A stretch of 64,000 nt of DNA from Rattus norvegicus (GCF_036323735.1 NC_086028.1:22967001-23031000); one strand, 5' to 3'; counted from the first letter of the stretch, positions 1 to 11,340 are shown. The notes: generated by a model not told the origin, from the sequence alone. A program made the numbers and translations.

Positions 1-134
1 GGGAGGATGGGGAGGGGAACACCAATATAGAAAGGGAGGGGGAGGGGTTAGGAGGGTGTTGGCCTGGAAACTGGGAAAGGGAATAACAATCGAAATGTAA
101 ATAAGAAATACTCAAGTTAATAAAGATGAAAAAT
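1..134 (+). mobile_element. L1 retrotransposon 3' end (rat L1-type 3'UTR tail), truncated by window edge
   Basis: A G-rich polypurine block (bases 1-60, runs of G and A with few pyrimidines) is followed by the stretch ending in 'aataacaatcgaaatgtaaa', an AATAAAG-type polyadenylation signal near 119, and a short A-rich tail. This order is typical of the 3'UTR of young rodent L1 elements on the sense strand. Only the last part of the element is inside the window; ORF2 would lie upstream. The G runs could form a quadruplex, a known property of L1 3'UTRs. Confidence 0.85.
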
Positions 135-149
135 AAGGTACCAACTTAC

Positions 150-179
150 GTAGGTAGGTAGGTAGGTAGGTAGGTAGGT

Positions 180-246
<67 letters not shown>
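150..246. repeat. (GGTA)n/(GATA)n compound microsatellite
   Basis: About 8 units of GGTA switch to about 16 units of GATA with one interruption. It begins about 15 bp after the L1 A-tail. The Tyr/Leu/Ser-rich frame on the reverse strand is a translation of this repeat, not a gene. Confidence 0.97.
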
Positions 247-248
<2 letters not shown>

Positions 249-340
249 CTTTCATAGCATTTAAAGTTATTGAAAATATCTTGCAGAAACAAAAGGAACT
301 CCTTCTGAATCAGCATATTTTCAGAAGTGCATATACAATG

Positions 341-406
341 ATTATATATACACGTGTATATATATATACATACACACACATATATATATAAATATATATA
401 TATATT

Positions 407-442
<36 letters not shown>
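341..442. repeat. (TA)n followed by (GA)n microsatellite
   Basis: Alternating TA/CA tracts run to about 405 and pass into an uninterrupted (GA)n run ending at 442. Confidence 0.95.
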
Positions 443-445
<3 letters not shown>

Positions 446-1430
446 AAGATATCACAGAGTTAGCTAATAGAGAAACTAAAAATATGCACTTTTATCTTTT
501 AAGGGCTCCAAAAAAGTCTAGTGACAGGGATAAGAAAAATTCAAGAAGAAAGACTACATACAACACATCAAAAAGTGAACAGGTTGAGGTGACATCTTTA
601 GATTCTAGCATTCCGAAGATCAGCATAAAAGCATGTATCTAATATGTCTCATGCAGGATGGCAATATAGGGTAGAATCAAACCCCATAAGCAGATTAACC
701 ATGTGCTGTAGGCAGCAAAGTTATTTAATATGGAAGAATGAGATATGAAAGAGACAAGCATAGAATAAATGACAGTAGACCTGTATTGTGCTAAGAACAT
801 GTCAACACTTACACATATGCTGAAATAGCCCTTAAATGGCAAATTCTAGTTCCATGATTATGGTGGTGATAATGACAATGACATGTTTTTTAATGAAAGA
901 AAAGGATCAAATTATCCATACACTATTGCAAACTTTTATTTATCTAATAAGGGAACTTGAAAAGAAACATATGAAACAGAAATAACAGGACAAATTCATA
1001 ATTTCAATTTATAGCCCAGGGTTGTTTTAATATCCTTAAAATAGTTAATGTAGATACCGCCAAATAAGTATGTAAAATAAGTCAGAAAGAAGTAATAACC
1101 AATTCTGCAAATTTACCTGGAAAATTGTGAAGTGAGAAGTCTTTCCCACCAAAGGTTTACAGCAATCATTATTTTCATGTTTATGCCAATGCTACAGAAA
1201 GATTGCCAATACAGCCACCAATAGTCATAGCTTAGAAAATTCTAAATACAACTTTAGAAAACCAATGCAAAAATCTTGTAAGGTATATCATACATTATTA
1301 CCATATAAGATTTATGTAGCAAATATACATTTACTTTACCATTGTATGTCAAGGTTACTCTGATTATTAAAGAGAATGAAACTACAAACATCTTAAAGAT
1401 GTCAAAAAGAAAAAAAAAGCATTTGGAAAA
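443..1430. other. AT-rich unassigned sequence
   Basis: No gene, RNA or clear repeat seen. Short frames here lack domains and codon bias. Confidence 0.6.
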
Positions 1431-1439
1431 TACAGTAAC

Positions 1440-1970
1440 CATTTTGTGGCAAGGACCTTCCCCTAATGAGTAAAAATTTCAGGGAACCAGTCACTTGACA
1501 AGGAGTAGGCAGGACTTCCAGGTTGGAGACAGGAAGAGAAGAGGAGAAAAGGAACTTGGGACTTTGGGGTTGTAGAGGGAGCTGGGGATGTAACGAACTA
1601 GAAGTCCCCGGGTAGATAGTGGAACCATCAGGATCCACCACAGGAGGACTTAACTTAGTATGGCTTACTAATTAAGATGTTAGTGGTTGCACCCAGTGAT
1701 TGAGTTACCTGTTAATTCCAAACTAAGTTTGTGTGGTGTTTTCCTTCATGGGGTGACTCAACTGAGTTTAAGAGAAAGGACCAGGGCAGGCAGAATTTGG
1801 ATGCATGGGGCTGGTGTGGTAGCAACCTGCCATGGGAACTTAGCTAGTAGGGTGGAGCAAAAGGTCAGGGAGTCTATTGAGATGAGAACACCCTGCTGGT
1901 GCCAGGGGGCTTGCTGGTGCCCACAGTGGCTTGGGATAAAACTCCTATACAATAGTTCTTCCTAATATGG
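1440..1970 (+). mobile_element. Rodent interspersed repeat, probably LTR-derived (family not named)
   Basis: The block differs in composition from its AT-rich surroundings: GC is higher and the text resembles a mid-copy rodent repeat. It holds a TGCCAGGGGGC motif near 1899-1909, and its 3' end reads 'ttgggataaaactcctatac'. The 92-codon plus-strand frame at 1687-1965 and its reverse shadow lie inside it and show no known domain. An endogenous-retrovirus LTR is the likeliest identity, but I did not find paired TG...CA ends. Confidence 0.4.
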
Positions 1971-2524
1971 TCGATAGACTCAACACCATGTCAGGCAACA
2001 TACAATCAGACTATTCTGACAAAACATCCAAATTCTTTCCACATTTTTTATTGCAAATAAAGGGACCATTATAACCAAAATAAACTATAAAGTAGTCAAA
2101 AATGAAGAGGTACCAATCCCCAATTTTAAGATTTTTGCCTTCAGGATTTATCCCAAGGCCACAGAACTAAGACAAGATGCAGTTAGCAACAGCTAGAAAT
2201 ATGCATGGACAATCACCTCTTAGGAAACATCCAAGATAAATCAGTAATGAGAGGATATTATTCAACATGTCACGCTCTATTTATACAACCTTCGGGTCAA
2301 ATATCAGCTTCCAATTGAAGCTACAATCTGTAAATAAAAACTTATTTCAAAAGTATTGTAGGTATAAATACTTGCTTCAATATGAAAATTTTACCAAACC
2401 ACATACCAGAAAATCTCATGTCATTGGACACATAATATTTAAACATGCCATCAATAGCATGCTCCATAAGACTATAATAAGTAAATTCTAAAACAAACAA
2501 ATAAAAATCCCTTCAAAGACACTG
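1971..2524. other. AT-rich unassigned sequence between two repeats
   Basis: Possibly old L1-derived, since it abuts an L1 ORF2 scrap. No reading frame is retained and no feature can be named. Confidence 0.45.
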
Positions 2525-2700
2525 TTAGAGGAATGAAAAGGCAAATGCTATCCTGAGAAAACTATGCTTGCAAACAGTATGTTTGATAGAAGAATTATAC
2601 ACCCAAATATAGGAAGAAGTTTCAAAACTCAGTAAGGAAAAACAAATATCCTAACATTCAACTGATAAAAATAGATTTTAATAAGTATAAGATTAAAAAA
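2525..2700 (+). mobile_element. Old L1 ORF2 fragment (decayed)
   Basis: The order 'gaaaaggcaaatgctatcct', then a 'tgcaaacagtatgtttgata' element, an 'acccaaatata' element and a 'caaaactcagtaaggaaaaa' element follows the near-C-terminal part of mammalian L1 ORF2, with many substitutions and small deletions. The frame is broken throughout, so this is a fossil. Flanking DNA may hold more of the same element. Confidence 0.5.
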
Positions 2701-2759
2701 GATAAATGAAAATTGGTATGAATGTATAAATATATGCCATAAAACTACTATGAAAGTAG

Positions 2760-4290
2760 AAATTTAAACTTTATTGTGAAGTTAGGACACACTATTAGGA
2801 TAGCTACATGAACAAAAATTGTCCTGGCCAAGAATTGGTTAGGATATGTAGGCAGTAACCACCCTAGATCATCTTCAGTTAATGCAAGATAACTAAAGTA
2901 GAGGAATTCAAGACAGGAAACATTGGAAAGAACATGAACTCCAAGGAATATTGTCCTAAATGAATGAATCAGGTTCAAGGAATCCGTCTTCCCTTGCAAC
3001 TAGAGCCATCATATATTGCTTGGGTCTACATCCCATAATTTAATTCAACTACTATCAACAATGATTATTTATGTTGTCTCCATATCTTTGTTATAATAAA
3101 CATACCATAGTGTGCATCTTTATAGACGTGGCTTTGAGATGCCTGCCTGTTGGCTGGTTGGCCAGTACCAACTGGCCTCCCGCACAGTGACGGACCTGGC
3201 TGAAGAACACAGTGTGTACACAGTACGTGATCACGGTACTTCTACGTGCATAGAACACACTCCGGTTTCTTGATAACATGAAGAATTGTGAAGCACTTCT
3301 TGGGCTCTGTCTGCCATGTGCGTGTTCCTCCTTTCAAAACTATAGTAAATGTCAGGTAAGCCTTAGGATGGTTTGCTGTGAGATTGTGGCTCCGGATGCC
3401 ATTGCATTAAGAGGTACTTTTCACTGAGACTAATAGAGAAGAATGCTCTATGTACAGCTAGACTGCTGGTGCTGATGCTTATTCTGGGCTTGCATTCTTA
3501 ACAAGTTGCTTAGCATGTTCCGTTATTTTGTTTCCTGACATGGCACTTAGCAATGCGTATTTCTGTCTCCTTCTCAAAAGCAGTTGGGTCTAGGTGAGAG
3601 GGGTTTAAATTATGCTCCTGGTTCTTTAGTTGGTAAGAAATGGAATTGAAGATTCGAACAATTCTTTTTTTTTCTGACAGAAAGGCCACACTCTAAGACA
3701 TTTTTTTTTATTGCTGCATGTAACCTAAATCATCCTCTGGAATCCGAAAATAAGGAGTAGATTACACAAAGAATTGAATATTTACACAATGAAGCATTCA
3801 GCCCACACACAGTTGAGACGCATATTCATAACTCATTAATTCAGATGAAATGGGGCTGTAATGCGTAATGATCCAAATTTTTCTCACAACTGAGAATGTA
3901 GGAGCAGTTGAGAGAAACATATATGCTACTTTCTTGCTTCAAAATATTACATCAAATATGTGGTTTTTTTTTATTTCTGGGCATTTGTAAGACTACAGCT
4001 CCACATTTCTTTTGTTCTTATCAACAGCCTCTTTTCATCTCTCTTCACCATAGGTAACATGCAGTTCACCCATTCAAATGCTTCTTGCTTAGGTCTGATG
4101 GAGTTTCCAATGAGCTAGAACTTTGAGTGACTATGAGAAACAGCCCCATCAATCCTCCTTAAGCATGTATGAGGTAACAACAAATGTCTGTTCTGTTTAA
4201 GCCTGTGAAATATAATTTGTTACTGTAGCACAGTCTCTACTTACCTACCTAATATTTTCTTCCACTTTTGCAAATTCAGAAAGATGTACA
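2760..4290. other. Unassigned unique sequence with a small CpG-retaining segment
   Basis: Mostly AT-rich with no gene. At 3115-3275 there are about seven CpG dinucleotides and a small inverted repeat (GGCCAGT/ACTGGCC with a 4-nt loop), which contrasts with CpG-poor flanks; see findings. Confidence 0.55.
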
Positions 4291-4293
4291 CAT

Positions 4294-4331
4294 GTACACA
4301 CACACACACACACATACATACACACATACAT

Positions 4332-4364
<33 letters not shown>
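4294..4364. repeat. (CA)n microsatellite with CATA interruptions
   Basis: A run of CA with three CATA-type variants in the middle. The Val/Cys-rich reverse frame across it is a repeat translation. Confidence 0.97.
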
Positions 4365-4366
<2 letters not shown>

Positions 4367-5551
4367 GGCAGGGGAGTGTCAAACACAGGAAGGTATGAGA
4401 TAACCAAAATAACATTTCCTTTTCACGTACTGATATAGTATATTTTGACATTTGCATTTTCCACACAAAAATATGTGCGTCTCTCATAGCTATGTATCTC
4501 ATAGCTAAAAATTTAAAATCATCTTCATACCTTTGGCATTATATTGATCAAGATGGACTCCATATTTCAGCAAGTTACAAACTAGGTTTCGCAGAAGAGA
4601 ACATGTTTCTGGAATGTACTCTCAGCCTCTCTTTGCACTCCAGACTTACACAAGGACAGAGCTAGCCTAGCTAATGATGGACTGAGTCTGACCTACAAAA
4701 CCCCTTTCCTTTCTGTAAGCAGTGAAAAGCTGGGAGCGGCGGGTAGGGGGTGTGCAGAGAAGAGCAGACACATGGTCACAGTGGCTGCCAGGGACCAGGT
4801 TCCTAACTGTAGCCAACATAAAACTCCTGACTGTCTGTCCTTCTGTCCCTGCTGATTTCCATCTTTGCCACCATCTCTCTCAAAGTTTTAATAAAGCCAT
4901 CAGGCATTTCCTTTGGTGTTCTGGTAACCAAGTCCCTTACTCTACTCCAGCATAGGTGGCTTTAAATTTTGTTTGTTACAAGTTAATATTTTTTAAAACC
5001 TATGCTATTTGTTGTTCTCCTTAAAATATTTTAGTCTTTGTTTGATGTGTTTTAAATTTTCCAAAAGTGACTTTTGTTATACCTGGTCCAACACTATACA
5101 GAGATTTTTTTCTAATAAAAGAAACTTGTCTTTAGCTTTTGGAATTATACCAAATGCCTAAATATAGCTTTGAGCTCTAATGTACGCCCATCTTAGGTCC
5201 ACAAAATGAAAACCTTGTTTATAATTTTTAAATTTTTTATGAAGAAGGTATTAAAGTAATAGCTATTGACATCCTGGGCGTACCAACTGAGAGGAATTGA
5301 TTTTTGATAAAGAGAGCCTCGAATCAATAGTTATTCAAACAGTGGTTGCCAAAGGCCTCTAAGAACCATGTATTGATTATTGATATGTCTGAGTTAATAA
5401 ACCTATCAGTTATATTTCATAAAAATAACCCTAAATAATTTCTTTTTAGACCAGTATAAAATGAAGCTTTTGTTGTTTTTATGCTTCTGAGTAGGCATTA
5501 GTTTATTTGATTTTGACCTTGTATCTATGTATCCAAGAGGTGAGAAAATTA
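4365..5551. other. Unassigned sequence
   Basis: No gene seen. 4640-4950 is slightly GC-richer and contains an AATAAAG-type signal near 4888, possibly an old LTR or gene-derived relic, but I cannot identify it. Confidence 0.45.
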
Positions 5552-5705
5552 GGTCAAGTGAGATGGTTCAATGGGTAAAGGAACTTGGCAGTGTGAGGTT
5601 AATTCAACAGAACCCACCTGGGGGAAGGAGAAAATCAACTCAAGCAAGTTCTCCTTTGACCTCCACAAGTGTGCAGTAACACATACGTGCTCATGCACGC
5701 ATATG
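5552..5705 (+). mobile_element. B3-type SINE
   Basis: A tRNA-like head ('tgagatggttcaatgggtaa') is followed by the degenerate B-box region ('gttaattcaacagaaccca'), then 'ggaaggagaaaatcaactca' and 'tctcctttgacctccaca', the usual order of a rodent B3. Divergence from consensus is moderate, so it is older than the ID copies. Confidence 0.8.
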
Positions 5706-5871
5706 TTAAGTCTATTTTTACCAACTAGATGTTCTTTCTTCTGAATGGAAACACCAAATAATAGCTCAACTTCTGTGATCTTGGAAACAACCAACAGCAG
5801 TCCCAGGTGAGAACACCCTGATCTCTGAGCATTAAATTGCTTATAAAAGAGTTGGGGATAAAAATAGCTTA

Positions 5872-5932
5872 TAAAAAACAAAACAACAACAACAACAACA
5901 ACAACAAAAAAAAAAAACCCAAAAACAAAAAC
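5872..5932. repeat. A-rich / (CAA)n low-complexity tract
   Basis: AAC units grade into poly-A and AAAAAC units. This is probably an expanded retroposon A-tail. The Val/Phe-rich reverse frame crossing it is not a gene. Confidence 0.9.
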
Positions 5933-5936
5933 TTGA

Positions 5937-6880
5937 GCTGTTTCAGAATCATAGACTTTTGATTTATCCACTATGGCTGTGACCACAAAACCTACACAAA
6001 AGAGCTGTTCAGAAAAATAAAATAGAGTCCTGAGAAGTAAAAAAGAAAACTTTTGCTAAGATTCCCACTGCTTCGTAATTAGGGACTTACACATTCTTTA
6101 AGGAAACACGTAATCACAATGGGGTGCCTTTTAAAGAGAGACTTCCTGAAATTGTGGATCATGGAGAAGAGCTCCCAGTGAAGAGATTGTATTAAATCTT
6201 AACTATGAGGTTTCTATGCTGAACAAATATTACTTTTTCAAAGAGGGCATGCGTCTTTTCCCCCCTCTTACTTCAGTCTCACAAAATTGAAAGTCAACAT
6301 GGAATGTGTAGCATTCTCATATCCCCTGCTCCCAGGATCCCACGGATATTTCAGTTGCAATTTCACCCCTGTTTCTTTGTAAAACTCTTGATTAGCTCTA
6401 GTCTACACTTCCTCCATGCTTAATCTCTGTCCCTCCACAGGCATCCACACACATCCAGCAAGCCAGGGAAAATGGAATGGGGGAGAGAACAGGTCAGAGA
6501 CAAAATGTCCTGCAAGACACAGTTTGCAAACTCTTCCTTGTTTGCTGAGGCTGTCTGTTTTTAAATAATGCACAAATCAACTTCACTGCTATAGAAATAA
6601 TCAACACAGGATCAAAACCTGGAGTTCCTAGTCATGCACATATCAAAAGCTGTAGGAACCCGACAGCTGGAGCCTGTCTCATTATTTCCCCATCCTTTGA
6701 TGTGCCTTTCAGCCAAGTATCTTAGAGAATTACTTGCAGATATGTCTATCTACAAATTCTACATTGCTTATACATTATAGTTTCCAACAGAGATAAATAC
6801 TGTAACTCAGTTCTCATTTTCAAAATAGAACCCCCTCTCTTTTTTTTTCATCTTCTATTATGCACACAATCTTGTAAATG
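5937..6880. other. Unassigned sequence
   Basis: No repeat or gene that I can name. Confidence 0.5.
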
Positions 6881-6889
6881 ACAGAGCAA

Positions 6890-7520
6890 AAATCAGCTGC
6901 ATCTAATAAGGGAATCAAGTTTGTTATTGACTCTGAGATGTTAGTTTCCATTAGATCATCCATCACAGCTTTATTATGTGATCAACTGCCTAATTAATTT
7001 TGTACTGGGGTATTTAGACAGAACACTGAATGTTTCAGAGGGGTTTTGCTCTAATCCTGCACCTGCGGCCTCAGAGATTTAGAAACCCTCCTATCACAAG
7101 TTTGTACCGTGCCTGTAATCACTTCTGCCTCACTAGGATTCCAGCAATTCCATCCAGCAGAATTCAGCAATATTAATTTCAGAAACACCAGAACATTTGC
7201 ATCTGTGGTTATGTTTCTTTGGACTTTAATCAGATCAAAGTCATTGCAAGATATTAAGAGCGCTAGATACAATATTTTGTTCAGACAGTTTTAGTGGGTA
7301 AATCAGACACTGTTTTGATTTTTCTGTGCTTATCTGTTAATATGGACAGATGCAATCATGCTACTGTATAATGACTCTTGATTGCCAGCAGTATTTGATT
7401 TTGCAACCATTCGGTAGTGATAATTAAAGATTACAGGATATCCTATACAGTAATAATTAAAGATAGCTTTGCGAGCTTTATCACATGAATAAATGCCAGG
7501 GAAGAAGAATTGGTTCTCTA
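6890..7520. promoter_or_regulatory. Candidate conserved noncoding element (block A)
   Basis: About 630 bp free of recognisable repeats, moderately AT-rich, with clustered homeodomain-type TAATTA/TAATTAAAG cores (near 6990-7000, 7421-7430 and 7450-7460), POU-like ATTTGCAT at 7194-7201 and rare retained CpGs. Overlapping short frames on both strands have no domains. The texture resembles vertebrate developmental enhancers. This is inference: only an alignment to mouse, human and chicken can confirm it. Confidence 0.35.
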
Positions 7521-7789
7521 AAGTTCATTATGTAGTGTGTATTTTTGGAAGACCATGTTTGAAAAGTATGAAAAAGGAGACATTTAGGTGCAACAGGATT
7601 AGCTTAATCTGAGTTCATTTTGAAATTCTCATTGGTACCGGTTACCAAATGTTGAGGCTTTTGTTCTTTATTTGGGAAATTATCAGCAGGAATGTGGTCT
7701 TCAGAGATACAGAGGAGGCAAGAAATATGCATGCTTATACCTCACATGTAAGTAGGCGTTCATAAAGGCACACAGGGAATATTTAAATC

Positions 7790-8140
7790 TATGTTGAACT
7801 GGAGAAAGGAATAAATGCCTGTGATAATTGGTCTCTACTGCCTTAAAGGCAGGGCGTTTGAAGAGGTAGAAAATCTCCCTCTTAAAACTTTGTTCCCTCC
7901 TAGGACTAAAACAGCCGCAAACCCACTTATTAATCATTTTTGTCAGTTAATTAGAAAACACCACAATGTCTTGTCAGAAAAAGTTATCTTGAAAGGAAAA
8001 CCATCAACGAGATAAGTCAATCACAGCTGCCGCTAAAAGAATATTCTTGTAAAAGTTGAGATGTCATTGAAGTACAGCTCGCCCATTCAAATTTGATTTT
8101 CAGATACAAAAACTTCGTATCTGAAATTCAGATGTAAGTA
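7790..8140. promoter_or_regulatory. Candidate conserved noncoding element (block B) with hairpin
   Basis: Repeat-free, with retained CpGs near 7850, 7915, 8009, 8032, 8080 and 8116 and homeodomain-type TTAATTAG at 7947. It ends with a perfect 10-bp inverted repeat TTTCAGATAC/GTATCTGAAA (8098-8107 and 8117-8126, 9-nt loop). No coding evidence. It may be one regulatory unit with the block at 6890-7520. Confidence 0.35.
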
Positions 8141-8149
8141 TTGGGTGCC

Positions 8150-9150
8150 TTGTAATGACATTTACTTAATCTGCCACTCCCATAGAATATCTATAGTTTC
8201 TATAGAGCTCCTACACACCTTTCTTTCCTTCATCCAGTTTAAGAAAGGTTTAGATAGTCTAGATAGATAAGTTTCTGTGTGCCTATTACCTTATGTGATG
8301 TGTCATGGGGAGGGACAAACAAGACTGACAGCAAAATCTTATGAAAGGGAAACATCAAAGCCTAGAGGTGGGAGGGAACCTTGTGGACTGGGCAGAGAAA
8401 TCTTTCCTCACTTTCAATCTTCACCCAGGGCCCTTCTTGCTGGTTCTCAGTTCTGAAATAGTCAATACTTGAAGGTAACGCCCTGTAGATGGGAGGAAAG
8501 TTGTTGGACTATGAACCTCAGAGGTTCTAGTCTAGAGTTCATCAGAAAGGAGAGCGATGGTCTCTATCAACTTCTTAAATGGATTCGCCAAACACAAATC
8601 TGCTTTCGGCCCTCAATGTCATCATTGTGTAACAACCATGGAGAAATCTTCCTGAGAAACAACACAGATACTAGCTATCTGAAGATGCGAAGTATCCTTA
8701 TAGTATACGACATGCTCCGGGTAGGCCTGCAGCCCACACACAGCCACAGTCTAATGTAAACAGGAGATGACAGAAGTGCTTAGAACACGTGCCATGCATG
8801 GTTTGCCAAACATCTATGGAGTTAACATTAGCTATTACCAAATAGGAATTCATGGTCCTTAGTCAATTCAGCTTTTCAAGTTTATATTTATATGAAAATT
8901 CTGTAAACATTTTGACTAAGTCCTGTCCTCTAGTGTATAAAGCAGCTTTACATAAACTTGAGTAAATTAAACCAGAAGTGTGACATTTCTTAAAGTCTCA
9001 AGGAGTGAGGTCTGTGCAGCTCAAGGAAAGGGAACTCAGAAGGACATGTCCTGTGAATGTTAGCATTGTGATGTGTTAAGTTTGTGACAAAAGTACTGGA
9101 TGTTTCATAACAAAAGTCTTTTTAGGTTCTGGTTGAGCCAGCCTTGCTCT
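8150..9150. other. Unassigned sequence
   Basis: No named repeat. A 96-codon frame at 8469-8759 has no recognisable domain and no splice or codon-bias support. Confidence 0.5.
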
Positions 9151-9153
9151 AAG

Positions 9154-9198
9154 GTTTTCTTTCTTCCTTCCTTCCTTCCTTCCTTCCTTCCTTCCTTC

Positions 9199-9249
<51 letters not shown>

Positions 9250-9395
9250 TCCTTCCTTCCTCTCTCCCTTCCTCCCTCCCCTCCCTCCCTTCATTCCCTC
9301 CCTCCCTCTCTCTCTTCCTTTCTTTCCTTTCTTTCTTTTCCTTTCTTCCTTCCTTCCTTTCTTTCTTTCTTTCTTTCTTTCTTTCCTTCTTTCTT
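9154..9395. repeat. 240-bp polypyrimidine tract, (CTTT)n/(CTTC)n/(CCTC)n
   Basis: Only one purine (in 'ttcattc' near 9293) interrupts a C/T run of about 235 bases. All Lys/Arg/Glu/Gly-rich or Phe/Leu/Ser-rich frames here come from this tract. Confidence 0.97.
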
Positions 9396-9624
9396 ATCAA
9401 GATGCACATTTGATCCAATGAAAATAGTGGAGAATGGTTTGGTTACATTACACATCCTTTGAAGGAACGCACCAAACATACCTGCTGACAGACCTGTATG
9501 AGTCAACAGCTTCTCTTTGCCTGCCAGCACTCTTTCTGACTGGGTTCTTTAGTCACAGTGATCCAGAAACTCTTTAAACTTCAGTCCCACTATCAAACAG
9601 GGTTTGTTTTAATAGTTTTCATCA

Positions 9625-9780
9625 TGAGGTATGCATGCCTATGCTTGTGTTCGTTGACTTGCCCAGAGAGTCCAGAAAAGGATGTCAGATCCCTTGGAAC
9701 TGGGTGTAAGAGAAGCCACTGGACATGGGGTCTGGGAATGAAATTCAGATCCCCTGCATGATCAGTAAGCTCTTCTGCTG
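9625..9780 (-). mobile_element. B3-type SINE, reverse orientation
   Basis: Read on the minus strand, the tRNA-like head lies at the right ('agcagaagagcttactgatc') and the degenerate B-box next to it ('gggatctgaatttcat'), with the B3 body running leftward. The adjacent GC/AC dinucleotide run starts just upstream of the element head. Confidence 0.7.
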
Positions 9781-9782
9781 AA

Positions 9783-9789
9783 GCGCGCG

Positions 9790-9836
<47 letters not shown>
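9783..9836. repeat. (GC)8(AC)19 alternating purine-pyrimidine run
   Basis: 54 bp of uninterrupted purine-pyrimidine alternation, starting with eight GC units, which is rare in mammalian DNA and strongly Z-DNA-prone. Confidence 0.97.
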
Positions 9837-9839
<3 letters not shown>

Positions 9840-9841
<2 letters not shown>

Positions 9842-10093
9842 GTCAGTATTACATGAGACAAATCCATTTCTTAACCATTTAAAATGTGTGGAACTATGAG
9901 ATGATACTTTTCTAATGTTAGTAACTCAATAATGACAATAAAATCAACAACCGTCCTCATAACTGTTTTATTTCCTTGTTTCTCAACAGGCCCCTGCATT
10001 TTGTTGTGTGGTTTGGCAAAGTAAATTCATGAAATACTTTTCTTGCATTTCAGCAGAATTCTCTTAAACAGTGAAGGCACACATTTCTCAGTC
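9840..10093. other. Unassigned spacer
   Basis: No gene or named repeat seen. Confidence 0.5.
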
Positions 10094-10237
10094 GTTAGCT
10101 GACTTTCTTTCTTTCTTTTTTTTTTTTTTTTTGGTTCTTTTTTTTTTTTTCGGAGCTGGGGACTGAACCCAAGGCCTTGCGCTTCCTAGGCAAGCGCTCT
10201 ACCACTGAGCTAAATCCCCAACCCTGTTAGCTGACTT
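10094..10237 (-). mobile_element. ID SINE (BC1-type), reverse orientation, with 12-bp target-site duplication
   Basis: The body (10151-10225) read on the minus strand is the tRNA-Ala-derived ID unit with an intact A box (TAGCTCAGTGGTAGAGC) and B-box region (GGGTTCAGTCC). The tail is T-rich on the plus strand (10106-10150) with a GGTTC interruption. Identical 12-mers GTTAGCTGACTT flank it at 10094-10105 and 10226-10237, proving insertion by target-primed retroposition. It carries the C-to-G change in the hairpin (AGGAAG), shared with the copy at 62800. Confidence 0.97.
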
Positions 10238-10239
10238 CC

Positions 10240-10770
10240 TAAAACTTGTTTATGCTCCTATATTTGGCACTTCTTTGTAGCAGAACCATTTAAATCACTG
10301 CTCAGTCTATAAATCGAACATTTACCTGAAATTGGAGGATATGAAATGCTAATATTAATTATTTTGTCTTAATGGTCATATCTCAGTCTTAATAATTATA
10401 TTATGCCTAACATACGTGGTAGCCTACTATCTAACAGTTTCAAGGATACTTAATATGCTTAATTCAATATTATGTATTCATAATGAGTAAACATATAATT
10501 CACAATCACACAGACCTTTAAACACTTAACAATTCTGTAAACATATTCAGTAATACAATTTAATAATTTTAAAACTCCTTTAGCTTCAAAACTGCTTCTC
10601 CCCTCCCCAGCATTTAGCAGCACATAGACACTGACTCCATCTCCAGGATGGAAGCTTTCCTCTTTTCTCTTCTTCCTCTCACAGGCTGACTTTCAGCAGG
10701 CACATGCTATTAAGCAGATGCTGGCATTTTGTGTGTGGCATTCGAGTGCTTGTCACTAAATTCCAGATAG
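10240..10770. other. AT-rich unassigned sequence
   Basis: Very AT-rich to about 10580, then a short C/T-rich patch. No feature named. Confidence 0.5.
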
Positions 10771-10774
10771 CATG

Positions 10775-11340
10775 ATTAATTTTGATCCTTATTCAAGATC
10801 CTGTCTAGCCTACATTCCAGTGAGTCCACTAGTAGTACATTTAATAATAAGAGGGTGGAGGGAGATGTCAAAGTACTTCCGAGGGAAATCTTCGTTCTGT
10901 TTAAAAAGTGATGCATGCCATATATCGAAAAGCACCAATTAAAACATCTCTTGCCTCTGTTAAACTGACTGAATGTATAATAACGAATCTGTGTATAAAA
11001 ACAGGGAATCCATACACTCTTTTCTTTCACACTTACATACTGTGAGTGAACTGCCAGGATGTATCTTTCTATAAAATAATGCATAGAGAATGGTGTTTCT
11101 GATGTTATCTTCTTTGCTCTGGTTCTGTGCCTTAGGAAAGAGATTTGTTTTCTTCACCAGAAAGAACGCTAGATGCAGTTCTGCTGACTCTATGCTGATG
11201 TTTTCTTTGCTCCAATTTGTGCAGTATAAAGCGAAACTATTTTGTGGCTGTACGCATGCCCGGTTAGGCTAACGGTGCAAACCTTGATGAGCTCATCAGC
11301 GATCAACCTGTTTAGCAAGGTATAGACAGTTGCAGCTTTA
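10775..11340. promoter_or_regulatory. Candidate conserved noncoding element
   Basis: Repeat-free block with retained CpGs (near 10880, 10894, 10926, 10985, 11168, 11252, 11261 and 11273), a TAATTTTGATCC motif, CCAATTAAAA at 10934-10943 and a GATGAGCTCATC palindrome at 11286-11297. Short frames on the minus strand are not supported as genes. The call rests on composition only. Confidence 0.3.

Noticed and set aside
1899..1911. CTCF site in GCCAGGGGGCTT
   Set aside because: The position after GGC is T rather than G/A and the flank fits poorly; weaker than the site at 43604.
1687..1965. 92-codon plus frame starting at an ATG
   Set aside because: It lies within a rodent interspersed repeat with a reverse shadow frame and no domain.
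5549..5986. 145-codon reverse frame with a Val/Phe hydrophobic run
   Set aside because: It spans a B3 SINE and the CAA/poly-A tract. The hydrophobic run is the translated low-complexity tract.
8469..8759. 96-codon plus frame
   Set aside because: No domain, no splice sites and no codon preference that I can see.
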